64,000 nucleotides of DNA from Cupriavidus numazuensis (GTDB lineage Bacteria; Pseudomonadota; Gammaproteobacteria; Burkholderiales; Burkholderiaceae): contig NZ_CAJPVI010000004.1 of the NCBI RefSeq assembly GCF_905397435.1, forward strand, positions 141,845-205,844, written 5' to 3'. Below are positions 54,927 through 64,000 of this stretch, one piece after another (position 1 is the stretch's first letter; each line of letters starts with the position of its first letter). Made by a program: the position numbers and the translations under genes. The notes under the pieces were generated by a model. The model made no database searches. It was not told where the DNA came from and was given only the letters and a program-made list of their open reading frames with translations.

Positions 54927-55200
54927 AGTTGTCTCCCAAGCTATAGGTCTAATAGGGCTACGGGACTTCACTACCGTCCGTGACGGATTCGGTCGCCGGC
55001 ACAAGGCGGCAACCTGTCGCGGACGCAAGGTCTGGCTGGCGAGCGTGGGTCTGTCTGACTCGCTCGGAAAGAGCATCTTAGTCACTCCGAGCGCCGTCTT
55101 CAATTAAAAAGGACGCAACTCTGCAATTACTCAAAGTACCGACGGCCGCCACCTGCTTCCGGAAGCCTGCGACGCGTGATTTATCACGAGCTGATCTACC

Positions 55201-55228
55201 TTGAATAAATCTGGCCGTCGCATTTAAT
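55201..55228 (+). promoter_or_regulatory. Sigma-70 promoter of the cold-shock gene
   Basis: TTGAAT (55201-55206), 16 nt, TTTAAT (55223-55228). It predicts a leader of about 160 nt, the long 5' leader typical of cspA-type mRNAs. The rest of the gap 54927-55398 shows no gene. Confidence 0.6.
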
Positions 55229-55359
55229 GACCATCAGGTTATCAGGCGAGCAGGTACTTCAGAGGTAAACCCTGAGATGAAGCCAGCACCTCTTCGGCTA
55301 TGCTGACAGCTCGAGGCGCCGTATGACATCGACTGGCGATTCTATGGTGCAACTCCGTC

Positions 55360-55380
55360 CGCACACAGACTGTGTGTGCG
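55360..55380 (+). promoter_or_regulatory. Hairpin in cold-shock mRNA leader
   Basis: CGCACACA-GACTG-TGTGTGCG, a perfect 8-bp stem ending 18 nt before the start codon, just ahead of the GAGGGC ribosome site. It may act in temperature-dependent translation. Confidence 0.55.
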
Positions 55381-55398
55381 CAAAATTCCGAGGGCAAG

Positions 55399-55602
55399 AT
55401 GGCAACTGGCATTGTGAAGTGGTTCAACAATGAAAAGGGTTATGGATTCATCACCCCTGATGATGGCGGCAAGGACCTGTTTGCCCATCACAGTGAAATC
55501 CAGGGCAGCGGATTCAAGTCGCTGGATGAAGGTGCGAAAGTAGAGTTCGACGTCACCCAAGGCCAGAAGGGCCTGCAAGCGTCGAATATTCGCAAGCTAT
55601 AG
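55399..55602 (+). CDS. cspA: Cold-shock protein, CspA family
   Basis: A 67-aa single-domain OB-fold RNA chaperone: [20 protein letters not shown] with RNP1 KGYGFI, and RNP2 [17 protein letters not shown] lies just upstream of ATG 55399; the longer frame adds 9 residues. It melts RNA secondary structure, in cold or stress. The exact paralogue name is tentative. Confidence 0.95.
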   Translation: MATGIVKWFNNEKGYGFITPDDGGKDLFAHHSEIQGSGFKSLDEGAKVEFDVTQGQKGLQASNIRKL

Positions 55603-55679
55603 TCGCTACATTCGCTATAGTCGCCGGCTTCCCAGCGCAGTCTGGGGCGGCATAGCCTTCACTGATACGAAGGACTCTC

Positions 55680-55705
55680 GGGTCGAGCGTGATCTGTCTC
55701 GACCC
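55680..55705. terminator. Hairpin between cspA and the HD gene
   Basis: GGGTCGAG-N10-CTCGACCC, 8-bp arms, between convergent genes, without a T-run. Confidence 0.45.
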
Positions 55706-55732
55706 GCGGAGCCTGCCGATGGCGTGGCCAAC

Positions 55733-56323
55733 TCATTCAGGCTGCGGCTTGCCGTAATGCTCTCGAATGAGCCTGGCGGATTCCTCCCACAAAGCTGGTG
55801 CGCCTCGCTCGATGGGAAGCCGGTATCGTGCAAAGGCCTGTTCTTCCGTGACCTCGCACTCCACCCAGCTGCCGCCGCCGGTTGCCGCGTTATGGAGCAG
55901 CGGCTGAAAGCGGTCCAACGCTTTGGCAAATCTGGCGTCGTCGCTCTCCGCGGCTTCGAATTCGGACCATAGAGCGCGAAACTCCGCGCCCTGCACGTCC
56001 GGCAACAACGAGAAAATCCGCTCGGCCGCCTGTTGTTCCCGCTCCGCCTGGGCGGCTCGCGCCGCGGTGTCGTGAAACGGAACATCGCCCGCATCGATCT
56101 CTACGATGTCGTGGATCAGCAGCATCTTCACGACGCGCACCACGTCTACGGGTGTTGCCGCATGCTCAGACAGCACGAGGGCATACATGGCAAGGTGCCA
56201 GGAATGTTCGGCGCTGTTTTCCCGACGCGACTGATTGATAAGCGGAGTCAACCGCACGACGCTCTTCAGCTCGTCGATTTCCCTGAGGAAGGAAAGCTGG
56301 CGTTCCAGATTGGCAAGATTCAC
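55733..56323 (-). CDS. HD-domain nucleotidase-like protein (YfbR/HDDC2 type)
   Basis: A 196-aa HD phosphohydrolase. Metal ligands: RRENSAEHSWHLAMYALVLS (His), KMLLIHDIVEIDAGDVPFHD (HD). Family members hydrolyse 5'-deoxynucleotides. The last ~60 residues include a WVECEVTEEQAFARYRLPIE segment. ATG 56323 is used. Confidence 0.9.
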   Translation of the reverse strand: MNLANLERQLSFLREIDELKSVVRLTPLINQSRRENSAEHSWHLAMYALVLSEHAATPVDVVRVVKMLLIHDIVEIDAGDVPFHDTAARAAQAEREQQAAERIFSLLPDVQGAEFRALWSEFEAAESDDARFAKALDRFQPLLHNAATGGGSWVECEVTEEQAFARYRLPIERGAPALWEESARLIREHYGKPQPE

Positions 56324-56468
56324 GGTAAATGCAGATGGCCTGGGCTTACCTGGGGAAGTTTAGCAGCGACGCAGGACAACCTCGCCCGGCTTCGCGACGA
56401 CCTCCGACAAGACCACCGCCACCGCATCGGTACGCGCCGAACCAGCGTCTACATTTCTGGCAGTGCAT

Positions 56469-57266
56469 TCAGCGAGCGAACACGGCGCGTACCTCTCCCA
56501 GACCCTCGATCCTGGCAGTGAACTGATCCCCGGCGTTGACCGGGACCATCGGGCCAAGGGCACCGCTCATCAGCACGTCGCCGGCCCTGAGCGGCGAACC
56601 CACGCGCACCATCATGTCGGCCAGCCAGACCGCGGCATTCATCGGGTTGCCGAGACACGCCGCGCCCGTCCCCGCGGACACCTGCTCTGCACCGCACTCC
56701 ATGCTCATCGCGCAATTCACCAGATCGAGTTCGCGCAAGCGAACCGGACGCGAACCCAGCACGAACAGGCCGCTCGATGCATTGTCGGCAATGGTGTCGG
56801 CGAGACTGATTTCCCAGTTGGCGATACGGCTCCCGACCACTTCAATGGCCGCGACCGCATACGCCGTCGCGCCAAGGATGTCGGCGAAACTGTGCTTCTC
56901 CTGCCTCAGGTCGCGTCCCAGCACAAAGGCGATCTCCGCTTCCACCTTCGGTTGGAGCGTGCGCGACATGGCAATCTCTTCGCCGTCACCGACCGCCATG
57001 TCCGCGAAGAGCATGCCGAAGTCCGGGGCATCGACGCCGAGTTGCTTCTGCACCGCCAGCGATGTCAGGCCAATCTTGCGGCCGACCAGCCGTCCGGCCT
57101 GCAACCGCTCCCGGGTGTTGTGCTGTTGCACCGCATACGCGGCGTCGATCAGTCCCCCATCGCCGGCTGCTTCCCGGAGGCGGTCGCGGATCGGCGCACA
57201 TGGCGTGCGGGTGGCTTCCGCATCGCGCAACTGTCGGGCGATGTCGGCAATCAGTTCGTGATTCAT
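56469..57266 (-). CDS. 2-keto-4-pentenoate hydratase family protein
   Basis: A 265-aa FAH-fold hydratase of meta-cleavage pathways, adding water to 2-hydroxypenta-2,4-dienoate to give 4-hydroxy-2-oxovalerate. Visible: [60 protein letters not shown] and [23 protein letters not shown] 57266 has GGAG upstream. It is last in the cluster. Confidence 0.9.
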   Translation of the reverse strand: MNHELIADIARQLRDAEATRTPCAPIRDRLREAAGDGGLIDAAYAVQQHNTRERLQAGRLVGRKIGLTSLAVQKQLGVDAPDFGMLFADMAVGDGEEIAMSRTLQPKVEAEIAFVLGRDLRQEKHSFADILGATAYAVAAIEVVGSRIANWEISLADTIADNASSGLFVLGSRPVRLRELDLVNCAMSMECGAEQVSAGTGAACLGNPMNAAVWLADMMVRVGSPLRAGDVLMSGALGPMVPVNAGDQFTARIEGLGEVRAVFAR

Positions 57267-57302
57267 GTCTGCTCCGGTCATGATGAAAAGCTGGTGCATC
57301 CG

Positions 57303-57854
57303 CTACTGCGGGATCTGCCTGAACATGCCGTTCAGATAGACCAGGGCGTCGCCATGTGCGCCGCTCCGCGTTGCGAGCACTTCGCACAGGAAGGCGTGAT
57401 GGGTACTTTCGTCGTAGACCCGAATGACGCGGCAATCGAAATTGACCAGCGCCCCGTCCAGCGACGGCGATGGCGTGACCATGGACGTCCAGTCGCCGTG
57501 GCCGAAGCGTGCATCCCCTTGCACCCCTTCGATCATGCCGGCAAAGGCCTTGGCCACGCTGTCCTGCCCGCTGGACAGCACGTTCACGCACAGCGCGCCG
57601 CTCCGCATGATGATCCCGGCGGCCACCACGTTCTTGTTCACGAACACGGCGAGACGCGGCGGCTCCGCGGTGACGGACACAACAGCCGTAGCCGTGAGCC
57701 CTGCCCGCAAATCTTCATGTCGAGCGGTAATGATGGTCACGGCCGACGCATAGCTGCGCAAGCCAGTGCAATGCTCCCTGGCACTGACGGTAGGCAGCGC
57801 CATGAGCTGAGGATTCGGCGTCCAGTCGGGACGCTCGTTGCTGTGCTGGTTCAA
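57303..57854 (-). CDS. Flavin reductase-like protein
   Basis: A 183-aa FMN-binding split-barrel protein. Visible: LRSYASAVTIITARHEDLRA, GLTATAVVSVTAEPPRLAVF, SGALCVNVLSSGQDSVAKAF and the end GDALVYLNGMFRQI. Such proteins supply reduced flavin to two-component monooxygenases (e.g. HsaB/HpaC types). No oxygenase partner is in the window. It lies between the RND and hydratase genes. Confidence 0.9.
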   Translation of the reverse strand: MNQHSNERPDWTPNPQLMALPTVSAREHCTGLRSYASAVTIITARHEDLRAGLTATAVVSVTAEPPRLAVFVNKNVVAAGIIMRSGALCVNVLSSGQDSVAKAFAGMIEGVQGDARFGHGDWTSMVTPSPSLDGALVNFDCRVIRVYDESTHHAFLCEVLATRSGAHGDALVYLNGMFRQIPQ

Positions 57855-57867
57855 GGTCGATCTCCGT

Positions 57868-60345
57868 TCAGTTCACAGTGCCCGCAAAGCCGGCCTGCTG
57901 CGATTGCCGGTCTTGCGACGGTGCGGCCTCCTGCCTGCCGTCTTCCTGCGCAGCCAGGGCCTGTCTGGCTTCCGGAAACAGGAAGTACGACAGCGCGGGG
58001 AGCAGCAGCAATGCGCCGACCATGTTCCACAGGAACATGAAGGCAAGCAGGATGCCCATGTCAGCCTGGAACTTGATGGGTGAGAAACTCCACGTTGCCA
58101 CGGCGAGCCCCAGCGTGACACCGGTCAGCACCACGACGCGGCCGGTGAACAGCAGCGCCTGGTAGTAGGCCTGCGACAGGCTCGCGCCCTTGCGCAGGAA
58201 CGACAGCATCACCGTCAGCATGTAGAGCGCGTAATCCACGCCGATACCCACGCCAAGCGCGATAACCGGCAACGTAGCCACCTTGACGCCGATGCCGAGA
58301 CCAACCATCAGCGCTTCGCACAAGACCGACGTCAGCATCAGCGGCACCACAGCGCAGACGACGCCGCGCCATGAACGGAACGTGATGAACGCCAGCATCA
58401 CGACCGCCGCATAGACCAGCAGCAGCATCTGCGTGTTCGCCTTCTTCACGACGATATTGGTGGCCGCCTCGATGCCGGAATTCCCCGCGGCCTGCAGGAT
58501 CTTCACGTCCTGGCTGTCGTTGCGCCGGGCAAAGGACTCGACGGTGTTCACCACGGCGGTGAGCGTGTCCGCCTTGTGGTCCTTCAGGTAAACGTAGACT
58601 GACAGCAGGTCGCAGCTCTGGTTGAGCACCTCGCGCGGTGCACGCGAAACGATCGGATTGATCATGCTCTGCGAACGCGGAATCTCGTACCAGAGCAGGC
58701 TTCCTTCATTCATGCCCACCGACATCTTCTTCGCCACCGCCGCCAGAGAATTAGTCGACTCCACGCCGGGCAGTTGCTGCAGTTCCCACTCCAGCGCGTC
58801 CGCCTTGACCAGATTGGCGTAGTTCGAACATTCGCCCGGCGCCGTCTTCACCATGGCCACGAAGATGTCGCTGCTGGCCGCATAGCTGCCAGTCATGAAC
58901 GCGTTGTCGCGGTTGTAGCGCGAGTCCTGCCGCAGTTCCGCCGCACCGGGGTCCAGGTCGCCGATCTTCAGGTGCAGGCTGGCCGCAAAGCCCGCCACGC
59001 CAAGCGCCGCTGCCACGGCCAGCGTCACCCCAGCCCATTTGCGCTGCGTGAAGCGATCCAGCAAGGACCAGAAGCCGGCCTTCCGCTCTCCCGCCGCTTC
59101 GCCTCCAAGCTCGGCCTTCAGGCTGCGTTGGGCGGCGCGTGCGCTGACGCCCGTGTAGGACAGCAGCACGGGAAGCAGTACCAGGTTGGTGAAGATCAGC
59201 GCGGCCATGCCGATGCTGGCGGTGATGGCCAGTTCCTGGATCACGCGGATGTCGATGATCAGCAGCACGGCGAAGCCCACGGCATCGGCCAGCAAGGCAG
59301 TCAGGCCCGCCAGGATCAGGCGGCGGAAGGTATAACGCGCTGCAATCAGGCGATGCGTACCGCGCCCGATGTCCTGCATGATCCCGTTCATCTTCTGCGC
59401 GCCGTGGCTCATGCCGATGGCAAAGACCAGGAACGGCACAAGGATGGAATAGGGATCGAGTTCGAACCCGATCGTCGGCAGCACGCCGAGCAGCCAGACC
59501 ACCGCCACCACCGAGCAGCAGACCACGAGGAAGGTGCTGCGCCAGCACCGCGTGTACCAGAACAGCACGGCCGTGCAGATGGCCACCGCGAGCGCGAAGA
59601 ACAGCAGCACCTGCTGCAGGCCACTGATCAGGTCACCGACGATCTTGGCAAAGCCCGTGATGTGGATACGGATGTTGCCGTGCTCGTGCTTCGCGCGGAG
59701 CTGCTCGAGCTGGCTGCCCAGCTGGTGATAGTCGATGCGCTTGCCGGTGGCGTCGTCCCGTTCCATCAGCGGCAGCAGCACGATGCTCGATCGCGCATCC
59801 GACGCGACGAGGCTGCCGATCTCGCCGGACCGTTCGACATTGGCGCGCAAGTTGCGCATGGCCTCCGGCGAACCATCATAGCTGTCGGCGATCACCGGGC
59901 CGCCGTCGAGTCCGTCTTCCGTCACGCCGATCCAGCGCACAGCCGGGGTCCACAGCGACTTCATGAACGGGCGATCCACGCCGGGCAGCAGGAACGCCTC
60001 GTCGTTGATCTTGCGCAGCGCTTCCAGATACTCCGCGTCGTAGATCGTGCCTTGCGTGTTCTCCACCGCAATACGCACGACATTGCCCAGCCCCGCCAGA
60101 TCGGCCTTGTGGGCCAGATAGTTGGCGATGTACGGATGGCGCGCGGGAATCATCTTCTCGAAACTCGCACCCAGGTTCAGCTTGGTGGCCTGGAAACCCA
60201 GCACCGCGGTAATCAGCAGGCACAGCGTCACCACCGCAAGGCGGTGGTTGAACAGCAGCCGCTCGACCAGCGAACCCGAGTTCCTGTCGAACTGTGCGAG
60301 ATCGCGCACGACCGGATGCTCGTCTTTTGCCCGAACGTGGTTCAT
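57868..60345 (-). CDS. RND/MMPL-family exporter
   Basis: An 825-aa membrane protein with two halves, each with one TM, a large periplasmic loop and five TMs. Visible: LLFNHRLAVVTLCLLITAVL (TM1), PYSILVPFLVFAIGMSHGAQ, and in the second half VATLPVIALGVGIGVDYALY with the conserved GVDYA, then a soluble C-terminal tail. Related to MmpL/HpnN exporters of hydrophobic compounds. It starts with a 4-nt overlap (ATGA) on the YCF48-like gene. Confidence 0.92.
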   Translation of the reverse strand: MNHVRAKDEHPVVRDLAQFDRNSGSLVERLLFNHRLAVVTLCLLITAVLGFQATKLNLGASFEKMIPARHPYIANYLAHKADLAGLGNVVRIAVENTQGTIYDAEYLEALRKINDEAFLLPGVDRPFMKSLWTPAVRWIGVTEDGLDGGPVIADSYDGSPEAMRNLRANVERSGEIGSLVASDARSSIVLLPLMERDDATGKRIDYHQLGSQLEQLRAKHEHGNIRIHITGFAKIVGDLISGLQQVLLFFALAVAICTAVLFWYTRCWRSTFLVVCCSVVAVVWLLGVLPTIGFELDPYSILVPFLVFAIGMSHGAQKMNGIMQDIGRGTHRLIAARYTFRRLILAGLTALLADAVGFAVLLIIDIRVIQELAITASIGMAALIFTNLVLLPVLLSYTGVSARAAQRSLKAELGGEAAGERKAGFWSLLDRFTQRKWAGVTLAVAAALGVAGFAASLHLKIGDLDPGAAELRQDSRYNRDNAFMTGSYAASSDIFVAMVKTAPGECSNYANLVKADALEWELQQLPGVESTNSLAAVAKKMSVGMNEGSLLWYEIPRSQSMINPIVSRAPREVLNQSCDLLSVYVYLKDHKADTLTAVVNTVESFARRNDSQDVKILQAAGNSGIEAATNIVVKKANTQMLLLVYAAVVMLAFITFRSWRGVVCAVVPLMLTSVLCEALMVGLGIGVKVATLPVIALGVGIGVDYALYMLTVMLSFLRKGASLSQAYYQALLFTGRVVVLTGVTLGLAVATWSFSPIKFQADMGILLAFMFLWNMVGALLLLPALSYFLFPEARQALAAQEDGRQEAAPSQDRQSQQAGFAGTVN

Positions 60346-61436
60346 GGATTCGCTCCCTGCTTGTCGTTTGCTCCGGCGATACGGAATGTGCCGCGCATGC
60401 CGCTGCCGAGCACGGCACCGTCGGATGCCCGTACGAGGTCGGTTGCTGGCTGGACTCGTGCCCCAGCGTTGAAATGACGGCCATCGTCGTTGCTGCGATA
60501 GTTCAGCCCCGATTCATCCACCAGCAGGATCGATTGCGCATCCAGCCGGGTTGCGGAGACCATCGATACGTTGGGCAGCTCGACGCTTTCCCAGCGCTTG
60601 CCTGCATCGCCGCTGCGGTACACGTTGCCTTTCAGGCCATAGACAAGCATCACGTCATCGGCCGGTGAGGACAGCGCACCGAAGATCGTGCCCTTGCCGG
60701 GAAACTCCACCCGGGAAAACGTCTTGCCGCCATCCAGGGATCCAAGCACCGTGCCTTGCTCGCCAAGCAGGTACAGGACGCCCTTCGATGGCGCGATCGC
60801 ATAGAGATGGCGTCCGTCTCCCGCTGCAACCTTGCCCATCATCGACTGCCACGTCTTTCCACCGTCGTCGGTGCTGAACGCCAGGCCGTACGCGCCAACA
60901 ACCATGCCGTGCTGCGCATCGGTGAAATGCACATCGAGGAACGGCTTGTCCGACCCGTCCTGCACCAGTTGCCGCGCGTCGGCGAAGCGGCGCGACGCCT
61001 CACCGTCCTGGCGCCGTGCCGCGGCGAGTTCAAGTTGCGCGGCGGCGGCACCATCGAGCTGCTTCTGCCACGTTTCTCCCGCATCGCGCGTTGCCAGTAC
61101 CACGCCGCCGTGACCCACTGCCCAGCCATTCCGGCTGTCGGCGAAACGCACTCGCGTGAGCGCGGCCGATACCGGCACTTTCGCCTGCCGCCAGGTCTTG
61201 CCGTGGTCGTCGGAGAGCAGGATGACACCTCGCTCGCCAGCAGACACCAGGCGGTCTCCGGCGCGCGTTACCGAAAGTCTGACGAGACTGGTTGCCTTGT
61301 CCGGATTCATCGCCGGCGCTTGCTGCGCCTTGGGCGCCTCCGCCATCGCACCGGCACAGAGGCAGGCCAGCGCCAGCGGGCACAGCCATGCCTTGCGCCA
61401 GAACATCGTCGCCCGACCATACATAGGATTACGCAT
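60342..61436 (-). CDS. YCF48/Hcf136-like beta-propeller protein
   Basis: A ~364-aa exported protein. The signal segment FWRKAWLCPLALACLCAGAM precedes repeats with the BNR/Asp-box pattern: LLSDDHGKTWRQ, LATRDAGETWQK, FSTDDGGKTWQS, LGSLDGGKTFSR, YRSGDAGKRWES. Such propellers are encoded next to RND exporters in catabolic clusters. The start is uncertain: ATG 61436 is used; ATG 61406 would begin at the signal peptide. Confidence 0.88.
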   Translation of the reverse strand: MRNPMYGRATMFWRKAWLCPLALACLCAGAMAEAPKAQQAPAMNPDKATSLVRLSVTRAGDRLVSAGERGVILLSDDHGKTWRQAKVPVSAALTRVRFADSRNGWAVGHGGVVLATRDAGETWQKQLDGAAAAQLELAAARRQDGEASRRFADARQLVQDGSDKPFLDVHFTDAQHGMVVGAYGLAFSTDDGGKTWQSMMGKVAAGDGRHLYAIAPSKGVLYLLGEQGTVLGSLDGGKTFSRVEFPGKGTIFGALSSPADDVMLVYGLKGNVYRSGDAGKRWESVELPNVSMVSATRLDAQSILLVDESGLNYRSNDDGRHFNAGARVQPATDLVRASDGAVLGSGMRGTFRIAGANDKQGANP

Positions 61437-61507
61437 CGATATCTTCAAATGGATCACTCACCGGAACCGTGGCCGCCCGCGCCAGCCGGCAGGGGCGGCG
61501 CTTGCGT

Positions 61508-62851
61508 TCAACGCGAACTTGCATTGCTGAGGGCATCGCCCGTGAAATAGCTCACCGAACGCGGGGGGACCAGCTTCAGGCTGTCGACGTACTGGATCAC
61601 GGACATGCTGTTGGCCTGCAGGTTGTAGACCACCGTGCAGCTCGTATCGAGCGGACCGCCCGCTTCGGGGACGATCTGGTTCATCACCTGCGACGTGCGC
61701 CAGAGCTTGCCCTCGGCGTCATAGCCGTCCATCGCCAGCACGGCCCAGCTGTCCTCGTCGATATAGAGGCGACGCTTGGGCACGACGTGGCGCTTGCCCT
61801 GGGCCAGCGTGGCTTCCACCACCCAGACGCGGTGCAGTTCCCAGCGCACGGCATCCGGATTTGTATGGAACGGCGCAAAGGCCTTGTCATCGCCCGCGGC
61901 GAAGAACCGGTTGTTGTTGTACGGCACATAGACTTCCTGCTTGCCGACGAGCTTCCAGGTGTAGCGATCAAGGCGGCCCATGTACCCGTAGACCTCATCG
62001 AAGTAGTTCGCGCCCGATGCCACGAAGTCCGGCGTGTCATAGCCGATGGTCGGTGCGCGGCGCACGCGCCGCTGTCCGACCAGGTACTGCCAGGCCGGCG
62101 CATCCTGCGAGACGTCGAGCGAGTCATGCACCACCACCGCTTCGCCGGCCTTGAAGGTCGGCGCGACCGTTTCGAAGCGCACATAGCGGTACACCTTGCC
62201 GTACTTGTCGGCGCTGCCGTCCTTCTGCCAGTACGCGAACAGGTTCGCAAGCTGGGTCTTGGAGGCCATGCTGCGCTTGCCGTCCGACGTGCCGACGAAG
62301 TTGCGCGTCACGCTTTCAAACGACGCCGGCGTCGGATGCACGAGGTGGTTCATCATCACTTCATTGCCGCTCTTGGGAATCGGGAACGGAATACCATTCC
62401 AGGCCCCTTCGAAGCTCAGGCCGTTATCGGTGAGCTTTGCCGTGGTCGCAGCCTTGAAGGTGTTGTCGTACACCAATTGGGATGCACCCGCCGTTCGGTG
62501 CGTCGGATAGACGTCGACACGAAAGGTCGGATACTTCTTCAGCAACGCCACGGTGCCTTCCGTGAGCTTGCCGGTGTACTGGCTCATGTTCTGCGCGGTG
62601 ATCTGCAGAACCGGCTTCTCGGCGGCGAACGGATCGGGGTATTTGCCGTTGCCCGCACCAGGAATCGCGGTGGTGTAGGCGCCCGTCCACGCGGGAATGG
62701 TGCCGTCCTTGTTGCCGGCCTTCTCTGCGCCGAGTGGCGTCAGCGTGGACTTGAGCTGCGCGGCGTCGTCAGCGGATACAGCGGCTCCGGCCGGCCCGGC
62801 TGCGAGCATGGCCATGATTGCGGCCACTGCCATCTTGTTGGTTTGCGTCAT
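61508..62851 (-). CDS. DUF1329 outer-membrane-associated protein
   Basis: A 447-aa exported protein with signal peptide (MAVAAIMAMLAAGPAGAAVS). DUF1329 blocks: LKSTLTPLGAEKAGNKDGTI, PAWTGAYTT, and later RRAPTIGYDTPDFVASGANY, DEVYGYMGRLDRYTWKLVGK, WELHRVWVVEATLAQGKRH. The fold is LolA/LolB-like, and family members pair with DUF1302 proteins in transport of hydrophobic compounds. Confidence 0.92.
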   Translation of the reverse strand: MTQTNKMAVAAIMAMLAAGPAGAAVSADDAAQLKSTLTPLGAEKAGNKDGTIPAWTGAYTTAIPGAGNGKYPDPFAAEKPVLQITAQNMSQYTGKLTEGTVALLKKYPTFRVDVYPTHRTAGASQLVYDNTFKAATTAKLTDNGLSFEGAWNGIPFPIPKSGNEVMMNHLVHPTPASFESVTRNFVGTSDGKRSMASKTQLANLFAYWQKDGSADKYGKVYRYVRFETVAPTFKAGEAVVVHDSLDVSQDAPAWQYLVGQRRVRRAPTIGYDTPDFVASGANYFDEVYGYMGRLDRYTWKLVGKQEVYVPYNNNRFFAAGDDKAFAPFHTNPDAVRWELHRVWVVEATLAQGKRHVVPKRRLYIDEDSWAVLAMDGYDAEGKLWRTSQVMNQIVPEAGGPLDTSCTVVYNLQANSMSVIQYVDSLKLVPPRSVSYFTGDALSNASSR

Positions 62852-62886
62852 GCTTGTCTCCCGTTATTGCGGATATCGGTTGGAAC

Positions 62887-63894
62887 TCAGAACGTGGTCT
62901 GCAGCGTCAGGGCAAGGAAGTCCCGGTCCTTGTAGTACTGCTTGTAGGAGGCATAGCTGGGCGTCGGCCCGTTGGCGGCCGATGGCGCCGTGCCGGCACC
63001 GCCAAAGAAGTGGGTGTAGTTCAGCCCCACCTTCACGGTGCGATGAATGGTCGCGTTGAGCCCGAGCGTAAAATCGCCGCCATGCTCGGGACTCATCTGG
63101 ACGACTGCCGACCTGCCGAACAGACCAAAGCCGATGCCCACCGGCGTTTCCAGGTCGACGTTCGGCATCACCTGGAAGAAGGTCGGCGTGAATACCACGC
63201 GCACCGCCGCGGCATCGCGCGTGCTCGTGGTGTTGAGCGGATCGGGCACACCGGGCGCCACGCTGGGGCGATACGTCACGTCGAGCAGGCGGTTGTAGGC
63301 GATTTCCCCGACCAGCGTTGCACCACCCCACAGCTGGTTGCCGCCGAACAGGCTGATCGCGGAGAGGTTGAGGTGCAGCGAATTGCCGCGCGCGTAGGGC
63401 GTATTGCGGCTGTTGTCCGCACCCGGGTTGGTGCTCATGATCAGATCGCCCGGCACGGCAAGCGGCACGTTGCGCCGCGTGGAGATTTCGCCGGCCACGT
63501 TGGTCTCGCCAACGACGGTGGAAAAGCTCGCGCCGTACACATCGATCTTCCGCGCGTACATGAGGTTGTACGTGCCGCTGCCAAAGTTACCGGCGCCAGC
63601 CGCGATCGACGGCACGCTCAGTACGGCAATGGGATTCTTGTCGTCGTAGCGCGCGGCGTACACGCCATAATCCACGTCGCCGGCCTTGAAGCGGAACTGC
63701 ATGCCGAACTGCCCGGTGTCCCGGCCCTTGGCATCGGCGCTCCTGGTGGCGAATGGCGTCGGTGCCCCGAGCCCCTGCTGCAGACCGGGCGGCAACAACA
63801 AAAGGTCTGCGCCATCGCCGACAAAGTCCGCCGGACTGAAATAGCTTCCGGCAGCGGGAAGGCGATTGGCACGCCAGCCAAACTGGTAGTCTTA
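62887..63894 (-). pseudogene. DUF1302 outer-membrane protein, 5' truncated
   Basis: The frame from TAA 63892-63894 down to 62887 reads DYQFGWRANRLPAAGSYFSP then ADFVGDGADLLLPPG and continues as DUF1302: VDYGVYAARYDDKNPIAVLS, GEISTRRNVPLAVPGDLI, LWGGATLVGEIAYNRLLDV, down to DRDFLALTLQTTF. DUF1302 proteins are about 550-600 aa; here only the C-terminal ~334 remain. The N-terminal half is not in frame in the remaining 100 nt. The sequence upstream (TGTGTCACAAATATAGCC at 63896 onwards) seems unrelated, e.g. an inserted element. A TTG at 63801 could start a shortened product. Confidence 0.75.
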
Positions 63895-64000
63895 CTGTGT
63901 CACAAATATAGCCTGACATCCCAGCAACACGGACAGCGCGGAAGCTTGCTGGTGATCGCGCGGGCGATGAGTAATCGCAACGTGGAAATCGAGTCAGGCA

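Overview
The window is GC-rich DNA (roughly two thirds G+C by eye). Its gene content and protein style fit a Burkholderiaceae beta-proteobacterium, most likely Cupriavidus or Ralstonia: a short flagellin, fliDST and fliEFGHIJK clusters, Ku, BON-domain and Tat/lipoprotein secretion, PHB-depolymerase-like esterase, many LysR regulators and DUF1302/DUF1329 transport genes. No rRNA, tRNA or CRISPR array was seen. The genus is an inference from style.

Layout. 0-5 kb: end of a proline-rich protein, Ku (NHEJ), a BON-domain periplasmic protein, a Gln/Gly-rich small protein, a DUF2236 oxygenase and a DHA2 MFS exporter. 5.1-8.06 kb: an apparently intact group II intron (minus strand) with a 566-aa RT/maturase/HNH protein, between the exporter and a chemoreceptor gene. 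8.1-24.5 kb: motility block with a transducer ending in a CheR/CheB-docking-like pentapeptide, a strong small-RNA candidate, a divergent Hfq-like gene, then fliC-flaG-fliD-fliS-fliT, a FliK-like gene, an FlhB-C-domain gene, convergent fliE, and fliFGHIJK with overlapping genes. FliA-type promoters are readable in front of fliC and a second transducer (30.5 kb), and a weaker one in front of the first.

24.5-37 kb: housekeeping and accessory genes: AlkB, a CAP-domain lipoprotein with a frame disruption, a GFA protein, TauE/SafE permease, HiPIP plus methyltransferase, a minimal transducer, PhoX with a Pho-box promoter, YigZ, ferredoxin, esterase, P450 plus monooxygenase. 37-43 kb: dkgB/lysR divergent pair, a gene-free kilobase of dispersed hairpin repeats (related copy at 33.9-34.15 kb), a 2OG-Fe(II) oxygenase and an M30-like metallopeptidase. 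43-52.7 kb: lysR/MFS/creatininase-family cluster, Ohr and RidA, an SDR whose leader carries a heptanucleotide repeat and which lacks the catalytic Tyr, a secreted DPYSEGAR-repeat protein, lysR plus nitronate monooxygenase, GNAT and XRE-cupin. 52.7-55.6 kb: tiny stress-type genes (two DUF2188 paralogues, related small helical proteins, a cold-shock protein with a long leader). 56.4-63.9 kb: a minus-strand cluster DUF1302 (5' end lost) - DUF1329 - YCF48-like - RND exporter - flavin reductase - 2-keto-4-pentenoate hydratase, a layout suggesting uptake and breakdown of a hydrophobic ring compound.

The best candidates for something undescribed are (i) the small RNA plus Hfq-like gene beside fliC, (ii) a pair of 23-bp palindromes 43 bp apart shared by the promoters of ohr and the DPYSEGAR-repeat gene, and (iii) the twin-hairpin dispersed repeat. 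All calls were made by reading alone; no database search was run.
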